From Trileptium ribeirensis (taxonomy: Eukaryota; Nematoda; Enoplea; Enoplida; Thoracostomopsidae), in NCBI GenBank assembly GCA_030248225.1, contig JASANE010029915.1, positions 52,228 through 116,227 of the forward strand: a DNA stretch of 64,000 nucleotides, written 5' to 3'. Positions 24,890 through 36,240 of the stretch are shown here, piece after piece (the first letter of the stretch is position 1; the number at the start of each line of letters is the position of its first letter). Both the position numbers and the translations under genes were made by a program. The notes beneath the pieces were generated by a model. That model was not told the DNA's origin and did no database searches. It worked only from the letters and a program-made list of their open reading frames with translations.

Positions 24890-25391
24890 TGCATAAGTCC
24901 GACTTATGTGCGTATACCTGGGTTGTTCTTCTGACAAGTGAGTTCATGATTGTAGAAGCAATAAACCAGAAAACAAATAACGATTTTGCCTCATGTACGC
25001 CTACACGGTTTCCCATGCAAAGCGTAGGCGCTGTTCGCAATCACAATTTTGCTATTTCGCATTTTTCTGACCGCATACAGTTGAAAACGCGATTATTAAT
25101 CGCGTTTTTCTCGTATGTTATGACAAACAAATAGCCCGCGAACATTGCTGTCCGATTCACAATTTCATTTTATGAACGCGGACAAACGCGCCAAATGGAC
25201 AAATGTGCGCGAATGCAAATTCCTTTCGTACATTGCATAGCCATGTTTGCGTTCACAATAATGCGAATACCAATGGAAAACATGTGAACACGAATTTCTG
25301 CGCCAATTAATTCGTTATTCTGACATGCTCCAATTAATTCGTGATTCTGACAAAAGAACAACCTTGGTGTAAGCACCTAAGGTGGACTCAC
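24890..25391. mobile_element. 502-bp MITE with ~45-bp TIRs, inserted in integrase
   Basis: The left end reads AAGTCCGACTTATGTGCGTA...GGTTGTTCTTCTG. The reverse complement of the right end reads GAGTCCACCTTAGGTGCTTA...GGTTGTTCTTTTG, an imperfect inverted repeat over about 45 bp. It is flanked by GTGATTA (24883-24889) and GTGATTTA (25392-25399), a 7-8 bp target duplication compatible with a hAT-like element. Removing it rejoins the integrase reading at I-P-G-D-L-P-E-L. Inside, 25084-25108 is a near-perfect palindrome (AAAACGCGATTA arms). The ends resemble the TTCGCG family at 8.5 and 18.4 kb. Confidence 0.8.
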
Positions 25392-25399
25392 GTGATTTA

Positions 25400-25790
25400 C
25401 CAGAATTGTAGGGCGTTGATGTCAGTGCAAAATCTTACCGAATAAACAAACTGTTGGCTAGTAACTATACGAAAAGAGGCGCACCGCTTGTCTCGAGCAG
25501 CACACAAAGCAAATCTACTGAGATATAACCACAGAGCTAGAGAACTACATTACCACATAAATTTGGTATGAACCTACAGACACGATAAATCACCAGGTTC
25601 AGCTAGAAAATTAACACATCGATGGTGTGGTCCCTACAAAATGTTGGAACTAATTCCGCCGCATTTGCGAGTGCGATTAAAAGAGCCTGCCACAGCTCGA
25701 ACTCACACATCCGACACATAAATATTACAAAGCCGTGCCTTAAAGAAATACCAATGTTGCCTAGTGTACAAGTTTGATTTGCACATGCTC
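25400..25790 (+). pseudogene. Gypsy integrase C-terminus with GPY motif
   Basis: After the MITE the frame resumes with ELxGVDVSAKSYRINKLL-like text. Then about 25626-25690 reads WCGPYKMLELIPPHLRVRLK, the GPY/F module found at the end of many Ty3/gypsy integrases. In-frame stops are present. This confirms the superfamily assignment. Confidence 0.8.
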
Positions 25791-26420
25791 ATGCTGGAAC
25801 ACTTGAAACTGAATAATAGGAGCCTGGATAAATAATTATCACCAATAAAGATTTCATGCGCGAAATACAGCCAGTAAGTACAATGACTGTACAAACTATT
25901 AGAGCTGATGTTAGCTCTAGTATTTCTGATGAGGACATGTGTGAGATAAGATGCCTAATGATGAACGATTGTACAGACTGAAATATGCACAAATGGAAGC
26001 TAAACAAGCAGTAGTAGTACCAGTGCAGCTTACGCCGGATCAGCTAGAACCAGATAATCCGCGAGTTCTACGCGATAGAATATCATGATCCATCCAGATC
26101 GGGAACCCGATGCAACATGACCAAACGATTGCACATTAACGCTTAACTGAGGAATAGGGTTTCTTATATGTACCTGAAACATGAGAAAGAGATCTTGATG
26201 TAACATATGACCCATATGCTAGACCAGTGACCATTAAGCGCCGAAGAAGAGCTAGACCGATTAGATTACTTGCGAATAGGGAATAAAGATACATTGAAAC
26301 CAATAGATTACCCACCGACACTAGGAACATTAGACTTTCAGCAATGTTTGTTAACAACCGTGTAGACTTTAGGCCCATCAATAACATATAGGTTCGAAAG
26401 ATAGAACTTATTTTTGCATC
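25791..26420 (+). pseudogene. Post-integrase ORF fragments
   Basis: Frames such as YAQMEAKQAVVVPVQLTPDQ (about 25985-26040) and VTIKRRRRARPIR (26228-26262) look like decayed coding sequence just 3' of integrase. They could be the pol tail or the next retroelement gene; I cannot assign them. Confidence 0.3.
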
Positions 26421-27243
26421 GTTTTTGCTCAGAGAACAACAATTAACACATAGACATTCAATTGTACATAGTCTGGTACGTTATTTTGATAGTTTCAAAA
26501 GACCATTGCTGTGAGAGTTGTGTCATTTAAACCGAGACTGTGACTAGGACTGCATTATTTTATTTATAGAAGCTGCCTTTCTTATACCTCCTAAATCCGA
26601 CCGTGAAATATATAATTTATAGAATTATTATTCATATCTGTGGTGAACATTTTGCTCAAAAGTACAAATAAAAACTTTTGCAAATCGTATGACGTGGCAA
26701 AATTTAACTTGTTCGAGGTATTAGTGGCGCCAAGGCAAGTTCTTAATTAACGTCATTGTTTCGCTTAAAATGTCGCGATTTAAGCACAGTTGTTCGAATG
26801 TCAATAAAATTTTTTACTGCCGGATAATAGCGGAAGGGTGCTTTTGCTACCTCTTGAGAAACAGGCTCACCCTCTCATTTATAATACGGTTGCTGGAGCT
26901 GCCATTTTGCAACAGACGACACTTCTCGCTTTCCTGTCTCGTTGCGCGAATGTTTATTGAAGAGCTTGGTTTTATAGGGTTGGAATTTTTTGCGTACGTT
27001 TTTCAAAATATTGTATAAACACTTGTTTTGTTGTGTTTTTATAATAATGTGTTAGTTTTTAAAACAAATTTATTTATATATATTTATGATTTTTTTTGCG
27101 TAGAAGTCCTATATCAAATGTGTTAAATGTCACATTGGGTTGTAGGGCCTAGTGTTGGTCAACGGCCGATTTTGAAATCAAACGTCCTGCCGTCGGCCAA
27201 CGTCCTGTATCGGCTGGTAGCAAGCTGACGGATCGGTAGCCGG
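26421..27243. other. Intergenic, no supported gene
   Basis: AT-rich. A polyadenylation-like AATAAA lies at about 26666. The 26770-27018 frame (82 codons) has no recognisable feature. At about 27150-27240 there is a GC-rich CGGCC-rich stretch beginning TAGTGTTGGTCAACGGCC. It resembles a hAT terminus, but no matching far end was found. Confidence 0.35.
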
Positions 27244-27279
27244 CCAGCGGCTAGAGGTGAGAACGAGCCTCAACTTTGA

Positions 27280-27440
27280 GGCTCGGCTCGGCTGGGCTCC
27301 TGATGGGTTGGAGCCGGCTCGGCTCGGCTCGAAAACTGGTCGGCTCGGCTCGGCTCGACTCGTGTTATCAAAATTCAGGCTCGGCTCGGCTCCGGTCGTA
27401 ATAAGAATAGGAGGGCTCGGCTCGAAAAAGCTCGAAATTT
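27280..27440. repeat. Left subterminal GGCTC array
   Basis: Clusters of GGCTCGGCTCGGCTC separated by spacers, within the hAT element. Orientation is GGCTC on the plus strand. Open frames across it encode only arginine/leucine/serine-rich repeats. Confidence 0.85.
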
Positions 27441-28460
27441 TTCAAAGTTATAGTTGTATGTGTAAACTTTTTAATACGATTATGAGTGTATACTATACAT
27501 TTACATGTGCAGTTGTGCATTTTATTTTTTACAATTAATATGACTTATGGCTGGATAGCACTTATTGAGTAAAAAGACAAAAATTACGATTTTTTAATAA
27601 GTTCTCTGGCAATATCTGTTCATTTCATATCGAAATTAGCATTTTTGAAAACTTCTATTCTTATCTTAGTAATCGCTACTGGGGCATTCAAACCAAGACA
27701 ATCAAAACCAGACTGGGAGATACCTTTCTAGTTTCCCCCCGCCAAAAAGTTTCTCCGCAAAGACTAAGCTAATATCTGAGCCTGAACTTAAGCCTAATAC
27801 ATTTTTCGGCCCTTAAACTTTTCAAATTTTTTTTGTAAGAAACTCATTCAAGCCTGAAATAATATATGCGTATGAACCGCTTTCACTGTTTTAAGCTCTA
27901 CTACACTCGAAAACTATAGCAAAATTAGCTTACATTGCTTCTAGGGGGTAGGCCGTCACACCCTTAACGCCGGCCCTGATTATTACTGACATGACTCTTC
28001 CAAGTAACACTACAACTACTACTCGAACTGTTGCAGCTAAAAGCATTTCTTGAAACAGTGAGCAAACTTATACAAAACGAATCAGACTTAACAACCGACT
28101 ACCAACCATTGTTGGGCTGAACTATACAAAATAAAAAAATCACATAATAAATATTATAAATAATAATAATAATATAATTATCAAAATAAATAAACTACCA
28201 CACATTTCACAAATTCTACAAATACATATAAAATAAGCGTATAGCGAAAAAAACTCCCACTCCCAGTTATAGGTAGGTAGTAAAACGGTAAACATACAAA
28301 ATAAATAAAGATGATAAATAATAATACATAAAAATAATATTGCTAACTGCGCGCGAAATTGCACGAATAGATGTTGTAGGATATACAAATATCGTAACAG
28401 CAGCAAAAATCATTTCTTTCGTCAATTCAGGATTCAAACCGAGCTTTTTGAAAAACACGT

Positions 28461-28596
28461 GGCTCGGCTCGGCTCGGCTCGGCTCGAAGAAATGTCGGCT
28501 CGGCTTGGCTCGAGTCATCAGACTTCAGGCTCGGCTCGCCTCGGCTCGAAGAAAAATGGTCAGGCTCGGGTCGGCTCGGCTCGCGAGCCGAGCCTC
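28461..28596. repeat. Right subterminal GGCTC array
   Basis: The same GGCTC motif as at the left end and mostly in the same (not mirrored) orientation. It switches to GAGCC only at the palindrome at 28575-28596. Direct orientation at both ends is unlike ordinary extended TIRs. Confidence 0.85.
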
Positions 28597-28625
28597 GGGC
28601 TTAAATTCTCACCTCTACCAGCGGC

Positions 28626-31600
28626 CCAACGGCTTGGTACGGCAAAATAAACCGCTGACTTCCAAGAAGATTCTATTCCCACGATAGGAATTTAATATTA
28701 GTAAATGCTTCTTCAACATTTGTTACAAATCTATTTGTATCTGTAGGTTTCATACAGCGTGCTATAGCAAAGTGCCGCATCTTAAGCCTTGACTAGGCTA
28801 AATATAGGAAGACTGCTATATTTAGTGAAGGTGAGGGCTGTATTTTGAGGTCTATCAGTAAGCATTGACGCATTAGTTTAATAATAAACATGCGCATTAT
28901 TCGCTTAAATTCGACAAGATGGTACAAGATAGTACAAAATCCTTGCTCGTTGGTTATAGAGGATTTTATATACATGAAAATGTTCCATTAGTGCGGTTTA
29001 TAATTCTACAATATATATATATCTATAATATATATCTATAATAAATATATCTATAAAACTACCAGTTTATTAACTTGCTACATTATATGGAGCAGTTTCT
29101 ACATTTTATTTTATTTTTGTTTGTTTAAATATTTTGTTACTGGTACATCGGCAGTTAGTAAGTCATTGCCTAAGTTTCTAACTCGCTATGATGGCCTTAG
29201 AGCCTGACGCAAACCTCGTTACTCTGACTCCACAGTTACCAGTATGTGTTTGGTTAATAAACTCAGTTCTACGTTCAGAGTTTGCCTTATGTTTTCTATA
29301 CTTTTCTAAAAAATTGGAATTGCAAAATCTCACCTTAATGAGTCACTCACAGCTAGAATTTGAACTGCACCAATGTCCGGTTTAATACAATTTCGCCGTC
29401 ATTGCTACACGGAATGAGGCTGCCTTGAGTCGGATGTCTACACTTGGGAAGTAGAGCGCCCTAGCCGAGGCCCTGTTTAGCACGTAGAAGTAAATTATTA
29501 TTCAAATTATAGCAGATTTTAGTAATTTTTACTTGTTCCACTTCTGCACTGCGCATCGTGCACCGCCTCCCAGCCTTCTAGAACATCTAGTATCTCGTCC
29601 TAAACCGATAGGCCTTGCTCTCCTATGCTTTATGCTTGGGAAAAAAATTTCCAAAAGCTATATAATAATGATTTAGTTCCATGTGTATGTGTAATAGAGC
29701 AATTTCTAGTTTGTAAGACAAATTGTTGTGTAAATAAACGCAAAAATGCAATAATGATTATATCATCAAGGCACACTTTGAGTGGGACTGGTTTGGTGAG
29801 CAAAATTTGTTTAGATTAAAATTGCATAGAGTATAGATATACCTGTTGGTTTTTTTACGGTGTGTTGACAGAAGGAAGTCGGAAATGGATGTCAATGATC
29901 CAACCATATTATATGCGTATATACATATATTATCCAGTACACTAAATTAAAATTAAAATATGTGACAATTGTGAAGTCAGTTTACAGATTACATTTTTGT
30001 TTGGGAACTGTTAAATGGGGTTTTAAGAGGCACGCCACAATTAGATGTTTAAGTTTTTGGGCGTAATGATTCTTGAGAATTCTATTAACAGTGTGTCCGA
30101 TCTTTATTTAGTTATTTTTCGCTGCAACGATGAAATCGCCGGGCTGCGAATTCAACTGGAAAGTTGGGTGTGTTAAAACATCGCTACATGCGTTTTAGCT
30201 GAGAGTTTTTAATAAATTTCTTGGGCGTACCACAACAAACCCTATTTTTTCAAATCTCAGTTGCCAAAGTAGTGCGAGTAACGACCCTTACTCACAGTAA
30301 AGACAGCTGTGATATATAACTGCACATATATAGTTGATATTGGCAGAAACAGTTTACCTGCGCATTTATTCTGATAAGCGATTAACTAATCTTATAACAT
30401 TCAGTTTTTTAAGTTTTATAGCTAAAGTTTGATGTAAACATTTTTATTGTTGCCAGCAATATATATTTAGCTTAAATTTAGCAAGAAACATGATAGTTGA
30501 AAACATTGCGAAAAGTTGTAAAAAATCACGTATTATGTTTTTTTATGAATATTAGCGTTAATATTGAAACCGAAGTTTTATAGAGTATTGTTTTGACATA
30601 TGACGTTTGTATTTGTCGGCTCACATTTAACAATTTTATGGCGTTTTCCAAGCTAGGCAAAACCATTTTTATAAGCCCTATTTTGCACCATTGTTTTCGC
30701 GATTAGGTAAAATCGTTTTATCTGGTAAAACCCTAAACATACTTTTTCCCATATTTATTTAGTGATGCTGCTACTGTACGGTTGTGTAAATTGCCAAACT
30801 CAAAGTACCATCAGATAATGAAATACCAGCTGCCGCCACATGGATATTGCGTAGTGCACAATTACTGCCTAATCCCGAGATTATAGCCTTATAAAATTTC
30901 CAGTAATAGTGCCCGTGCCCAGTAATTAAACAAGAACATGTTAGACTTTAGTATTATGAGTAATAAATTTTTATAATAGTTAAAGTAGAATTCTGAAGTC
31001 TATTTCAAATAAATGATGCTTAAATGTAGAACTACCTAAATTTTATTCGTACATGACTGGACTGCTTGGTGACATTGCATAGCCATGACATTTTTCCAAA
31101 GCCATTTACAGGCTGGTTTCTAGTTGCCTAAGTCATAAAAATTTTCTAACAACCTTAAAAAGATGCCGCCTTATTTTTCGCATGTATGCGCGTAAACCTA
31201 ATGTGAAAATCAAAATCATTGAATCGTCCTTAAAACGATCTAAATCTAAAGACCGCCATACTGTGACTGGGCTTAGCATATACAGCATACAGAAAACGTA
31301 CACGAGAAGCGGGGTGCAATGAAGGGCAGGGAAAATAAACAACCTATATAACCATATCTTAGTTGCATATGCAAAATCTATTCTTCCCCTTAAAATTTCT
31401 AAGTATATTATATGAAATTGTCCAAAGTGAAAGCTCAGTGATGGTGTTTAAAATCCCATGCTAGTATCCTATTATTGGGTCAATCAGATTTCGATTACAT
31501 CGACAAACTACATAATTCAAAACTGCTCCTTTATTCATCGAAGACTGTTTACTTTACCACTTATTATTTAGCTGGCTACAAAACTTTATCATTTTATTGA

Positions 31601-32030
31601 CCTATTTTTCCACCGACTTTCATTCAATCCAGCAGTCCCAGTTTAGTATCTAGATTAATGCAATTGGCTTAGCAATGAAATGTCATGATAGCTGATAGGA
31701 AATAAAAAAGCAGCAGGACAAAGCAGGAATTCATTTTTACATCGATCAAATTTTTATATGTTATATATAGCTTTGATGCGGTTGTTTCTTCCTTTGTTTT
31801 GTTTATTTTATCAGAACATATATTATTACAGTATGCTGTTTTTTGTATTTTTAAGATAGTTACGTCCAATTTTGTTAAGCTTTGTATAATACTGAAAAGA
31901 TCCAGGAGTGTTATTTATGGCTGACCTTCACGGATACGAACTCTGGCTAGACACTTTCGATACCACACTACACTCCCACCTCACCACAGGTTCTGATATA
32001 ATCTATTATTTAATTCCACCCATGTTACCG
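28626..32030. other. AT-rich intergenic, no supported gene
   Basis: The frames present are short and unsupported. An (AT)n-plus-TCTATAA microsatellite lies at about 29010-29058. No transposon ends or splice-flanked exons stood out. Confidence 0.4.
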
Positions 32031-32034
32031 TGCT

Positions 32035-32280
32035 ATGACCTCACAGACCCATGTCACCTTTAGGGGCCGGACGTTATAACATTAGAAAAAGAACAGCTTA
32101 GAGCGGGGGGTTCGGTGGGCCGCAGCCTCCTCCCCTCGCGACTTAGTCTTAGTGCATGGCTCATATAGGGACCTTAGCTTAGGCTAAGACTAACGCTTAG
32201 GCTTAGTATATCGAGAACGGCATAGCATGTATTTCACTGCCACCACTAAAGGTTATATTGGCCACGTCACGAATAGCTTA
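32035..32280. repeat. Fold-back repeat, copy 1
   Basis: The core has GACGTTATAAC, TTAGAAAAA, CAGCTTAGAGCGGGGGGTTC, then GGCTTAGTATATCGAGAACG. The same words occur in the same order at 56.71-56.83 kb. Outer sequences (ACCTTTAG left, CTAAAGGT right) form a weak inverted repeat. A more decayed relative is at about 34.64-34.83 kb. Confidence 0.65.
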
Positions 32281-35200
32281 GAAATTGAACAGATTTTAGA
32301 TTAGTTTATAAATTTTAAAAATAATGGTTCGGTGAAATAATCTATAATTTATTGATAATGTGCAATGAAATAGTACGAATAAACTGTATATTGACTTGAT
32401 TTTTTATACAAAATTATTGTTAAAATACAGTATTTAGTACCATAGCGTCATATATATTATTTTGTCGCAGCTATAAATTATTATCACACCCCTCTAACCC
32501 CAGCTGGTGCTCACTTTAGAAGTATATAAATTTTAAAACCTGGCAAAACTTACTGCGAACACGTATTGTGAAAGCTCAAGCAAATTATTAAAATGTAGTT
32601 TAATTTTATTTTTTAAGTTTAAATTTTTTAACTAATTATGTTTTCGTACGTTTGAAACTATCATTCGACGCCTAAAACTATACAGTCAACGTTCGATTGG
32701 TCGGTTGAAAAATTTATATATCGCAATATTGCCTACTCGCTCGCTGTTGAAGACGAAAAAGGTTGTTTTTGTCTTTTACCGCTGGCAAAATAACATATCA
32801 GGGTTCCAGAATTATTCAAAGCATGGTGGTGTGGGGCGATCATTGCAGGTGGGCAAATATTCGTGGCTTTGATAGGCTTTGCGTTAGTACTATTGTTTAC
32901 TTTAAAATTTTGAAATTAATTTGTAACACTAATTTTAGTTGTGTTTCTGGTCTATAAATAATACTGAAAATAGTTGAAACATTTTTTAACATTCAAAGTT
33001 ATATCTACGGTAAATAGATAAAGTGTTTATAGTTGATAGAGTTGGTGCTCGTAAATCAATGTCAGCTTTGTCACATTAACGAAATATAGATAGGGTATCT
33101 ACTTTCCACCCATCGTAGCCACATTTGACAATAAATAATACGCTATCCCACCGCGTTACTTAAACTTTCGTGAAATACATCAATCACACCATTCTTTTGC
33201 TAAAGAATTGGAACCGGAAACATTGACGTATTTTAGGAGTTCTGATTTGCGTTACAAGTTTCGCGACTTTTCTGTAATTTTTTACATAAGGGTAATTTTT
33301 TTATTTTTGGAATAGATTTTAATTTTATAGCTTCAAAAAATAATCCCCAATACTTCCCAGTTGAAACACCACGATTGATCTCACAAAATAACAATAAAAG
33401 CAGTAAGAAAAAATTTTACACGTACTACATTTTGCCCAAAAGTTGCAACCATTAATTGTTGCCACGATTAATGCTTCTACCAAAAAATTGGCTACGATTG
33501 ACAAACAGTTTGGAAACATTGGCACTTAAGAAATCATGTATAACATAGCTTAAACCGACATAGATCCGCAAGGCTTTCTGAACCTGTGTAAAGATGAAGT
33601 TTATTTAGAAGGATGCTTTCTGGTAGAATTAGGAAACATTTCTTTTGCAATTAAATGGGGACAAACTTTTCCATGGGGGCGTCCTTCACGCTGGCATGCC
33701 CCTTTTTGGCCCCGCCTGGGAAGGCTGTTTGCGGAAGTTACCCAAAGGAAGAAGTGGTATTTTTAAAGCGTAGCGCAGCAGCAATTAAATGTAGCTTTTA
33801 TATTATGCCTTGTACGAGAAGGTTGATGGATATTTTACACGGATAATTAATTTTTGTAGGTATTTACGTTTGAATCATAATATTAATTAGTATAGTAAAT
33901 AAAATTATACATTTGAAAGCTTGTATATGTCGTATATATAAAAAATACATTAAATTTGAAATGTGATCCATGAACAAATAATCTTCGGTCATTTTTACAA
34001 AAATGGCCAGGCAGTTTCTTAATCCAAATACAGCTGTAGAATGGTATGCTCTTGGTAGTCGATGTAGTAAGTTACCATGACTGTTTCCTTTCACGTTTAT
34101 AAAAAGGCACATTGACATTGAATGTACTTGTACACTGCCATTGGATGTGCGATTGCGAACCAAGCCAGGTCTACTCTGATATCAATTACAGCAATTAAAT
34201 AATCGAGTTATGGGTTACAGGCAAACAGCAAAGTTTTTGCTTAATTTACATCAATAGTGAACATTTAGAAACAGGTAGCTTTTTGAGAAACTGAATTTTT
34301 CAGAATATTTTGCGATCTATGTACGCGTACGCAATTTGGCAACAGATATGACATATGCATCGCAGAATTGATCAAAATGTTTTGGCCGCTTTGGTGTGCA
34401 GGCTGAGAATACGGTGCGCCCTGTATCGAAACACCTTTATAAACCATTGGATGTCTGAAGAAGCCTTAGTGATCTCTTGTTGCAACAAATTTGATTTGCG
34501 CAGATCTAGCGAACTTGTCGAAATTTGTTCAAATTGTGTGTTCCACTCTCCTGAGTCAACAAATATATATAATAAAATGGTTTGCATTCATAATAGAGGA
34601 GTTTAGTTGGCTATATCTGCTGTGGCGTACTTGGCTTAGTCAGAGTTAAGATAAGGGGCGTAACGTTATATATCGCAAATCTTAAAGCGGTATTCAAGAA
34701 CTGTTCGTCTTAGGTATACTATAAAGCTGATTCATGCAAAAATTTTGGCTGAGGCTAACGGTCAGGCTTGTGCTTAATATATCGACGGTAGCACGACCTA
34801 CATATTGGTTATGCCTTTTAGCTAGACGTTAGCCCACTTAAGACGATAAAGATATGTATCTTTTAACCCAACTTTCTTTAGGCAAAAGTTGCCAGCGACG
34901 TTTGTTTGTCGCGTGCTCTAGATTAAAAATAATGATCCCTTACACAAAGTGGACGTAGGTTTGAAAGGATAGAAATGCAGGGAATTATTTATTTTAGCGT
35001 AAATAAATATTATTAGTTCAGTAAAATCAAATCAAAATTCAAATTCAAAAATTTCTGTTTCTAAACTTAAAAGAAACTTAAAAATAGCTGAAATATTAGT
35101 CTGAAAAAGTTGTGTAACTTATGAAAATGTTTCATTTTCTCAATTTTTAAGGAAACTTTGGTCATAGCGGCAAAGATTATAATAGTATGTATCAGAACAT

Positions 35201-35333
35201 TGGGAAATATTTATGGTATTATTACATTTGATCGTTGAATTGGAAACTGTCTTGATGTTGTTTTGATAATGACACCTGGATTAAAAATAAATATCGAAAC
35301 TTTATAATATATAATAAAATTTGCGGGTTTTAG
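32281..35333. other. Intergenic, with a decayed fold-back relative
   Basis: No supported gene. A GC-richer patch at about 33.66-33.80 kb gives an open frame (33655-33846) with no recognisable domain. About 34640-34830 holds a diverged copy of the fold-back repeat (GGGGCGTAACGTTATA and TTAATATATCGACGGT). Confidence 0.35.
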
Positions 35334-35830
35334 CATTCGCTATTCTTGGCATGATTCTTCCACCGTACGTGTTCGCCGAGGAAAAAGTAACCCAAGTCTA
35401 CGATCGTGACTACGACCGGCCCACCGTACGCCGTCTTATCTCCAACTTGGAAGAATCACTTGAAATTCGTGTCGATGCAGCAATGGAAAATCTTCGTCGT
35501 GAAAATCGAATCAAATCTCGGAAAGCCAAACAAGATCTTGAGCGAACCGCTTCAGAGAGTGATTTGCAGCGACTCAAACAAAAATTTGGCGAACGCTACG
35601 AAGAAACCGAACGAAGTGTTGACCAAGCGATTGGCAAATGTAATGCTGCGGTACGACAAAGTGCGGCACTGATCAACGAGCTAGAAGCAGAAATTAGCAA
35701 AACTGAACGAACGCTGGCACGTCAGCGAATTCAAATACAAGTGCTTCAGCAAGCGTTGTTGAATGAGTCAGGAATGTTCGATGATTGCACGATAACCAAC
35801 TATATGCGAAATAATCAATCTAATAGTTGA
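35334..35830 (+). CDS. Exon of a secreted coiled-coil protein
   Basis: A 497-bp open exon ending at TGA, with AATAAA about 62 bases after the stop. The first residues (AFAILGMILPPYVFA) look like the end of a signal peptide, followed by EEKVTQ. There is no in-frame ATG where a signal peptide needs one: the frame extends upstream only to a TTG. However, TTTTAG immediately precedes CATTCGC, a plausible splice acceptor (phase 1), so the start is probably in an upstream exon. Residues about 40-145 are rich in E, K, R, Q and A with heptad-like spacing (for example LQRLKQKFGERYEETERSVD), predicting a long coiled coil. Three cysteines are present, one in KCNAAV. The GC content and codon use stand out from the AT-rich surroundings. 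I do not recognise the family. Confidence 0.7.
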
Positions 35831-36092
35831 ACTTAAGGTGCCTTTACACGTTCAGATTTTCTTCTTAAACATTGATCTTAAAATTTGAGCTAATAAATAG
35901 AACAAGTGGACGCAGCGTAAAAAATCAACGGAATTATGGTCTTTCTGACGGTGTTGGGTAATCATGTTCTTCTCTATAAAACAAGATCTTTACTGAAACA
36001 TTCTCTTTAATTCTGTTAATAAGACTCATTGTTTTGATGCTGTTTTATTTCAGTTGTCTGTGTGTTTGTTGATTTTGCCTCTAAGTTGCAAC
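35831..36092. other. 3' flank of the coiled-coil gene
   Basis: AATAAA at about 35892-35897 is the likely polyadenylation signal. AAGGTGCCTTTACACGTTCA at about 35836 resembles the end of the TTA-flanked MITE at 21.77 kb, but no partner end was found. Confidence 0.4.
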
Positions 36093-36145
36093 TCAATTAT
36101 GCTTGATGTCATAATAGAAAATAAATGTTTTAGTTTTAAACTTAC

Positions 36146-36240
36146 ATTTGTATATAATATTCTGATATGCTTCGTCTGAGGGAGGAAAATCGAGAAAGTG
36201 TCCTACCATATTTTCAGCTATGCCCCATCGCTCATAGTAT
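36146..36240 (-). CDS. Candidate internal exon, unknown product
   Basis: On the minus strand the segment is bounded by GGGGGTTCAG (acceptor) and AAAT followed by GTAAGT (a strong donor). One frame is open throughout: YYERWGIAENMVG followed by HFLDFPPSDEAYQNIIYK. Length 95 bp, typical of an internal exon. I do not recognise the protein and cannot see partner exons. It could also be chance. Confidence 0.3.

Larger units (their letters stand above)
18890..25790 (+). mobile_element. Ty3/gypsy retroelement pol, decayed and multiply interrupted
   Basis: Pol domains appear in Ty3/gypsy order: protease end, linker, reverse transcriptase, RNase H, integrase core and integrase GPY C-terminus. Stops and frameshifts occur throughout, so it is dead. 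The coding sequence is interrupted by a Helitron-like block (about 19.45-21.25 kb) and by MITEs at 21766-22045, 22576-23216 and 24890-25391. Each can be excised on paper at its target duplication and the domain order continues on the other side. LTRs and a primer-binding site were not identified. Confidence 0.85.
27252..28617. mobile_element. hAT-type element, 1366 bp, exact 8-bp target duplication
   Basis: The ends are TAGAGGTGAGAA and its exact reverse complement TTCTCACCTCTA. CCAGCGGC flanks both sides (27244-27251 and 28618-28625). An 8-bp duplication and TAGAGGTG-type ends are hallmarks of the hAT superfamily. No transposase frame is visible inside, so it is non-autonomous. Both subterminal regions carry GGCTC-rich arrays (27280-27440, 28461-28596). 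At the left a 9-bp hairpin (GAGCCTCAA arms, 27265-27284) and at the right an exact palindrome (GGCTCGGCTCG arms, 28575-28596) sit between the TIR and the arrays. Confidence 0.95.

Noticed and set aside
27150..27243. Second hAT terminus (TAGTGTTGGTCAA)
   Set aside because: Looks like a hAT end but no matching far end or 8-bp duplication could be found.
27257..28687. Arg/Leu/Ala-rich ORFs
   Set aside because: Translations of GGCTC arrays inside a hAT element.
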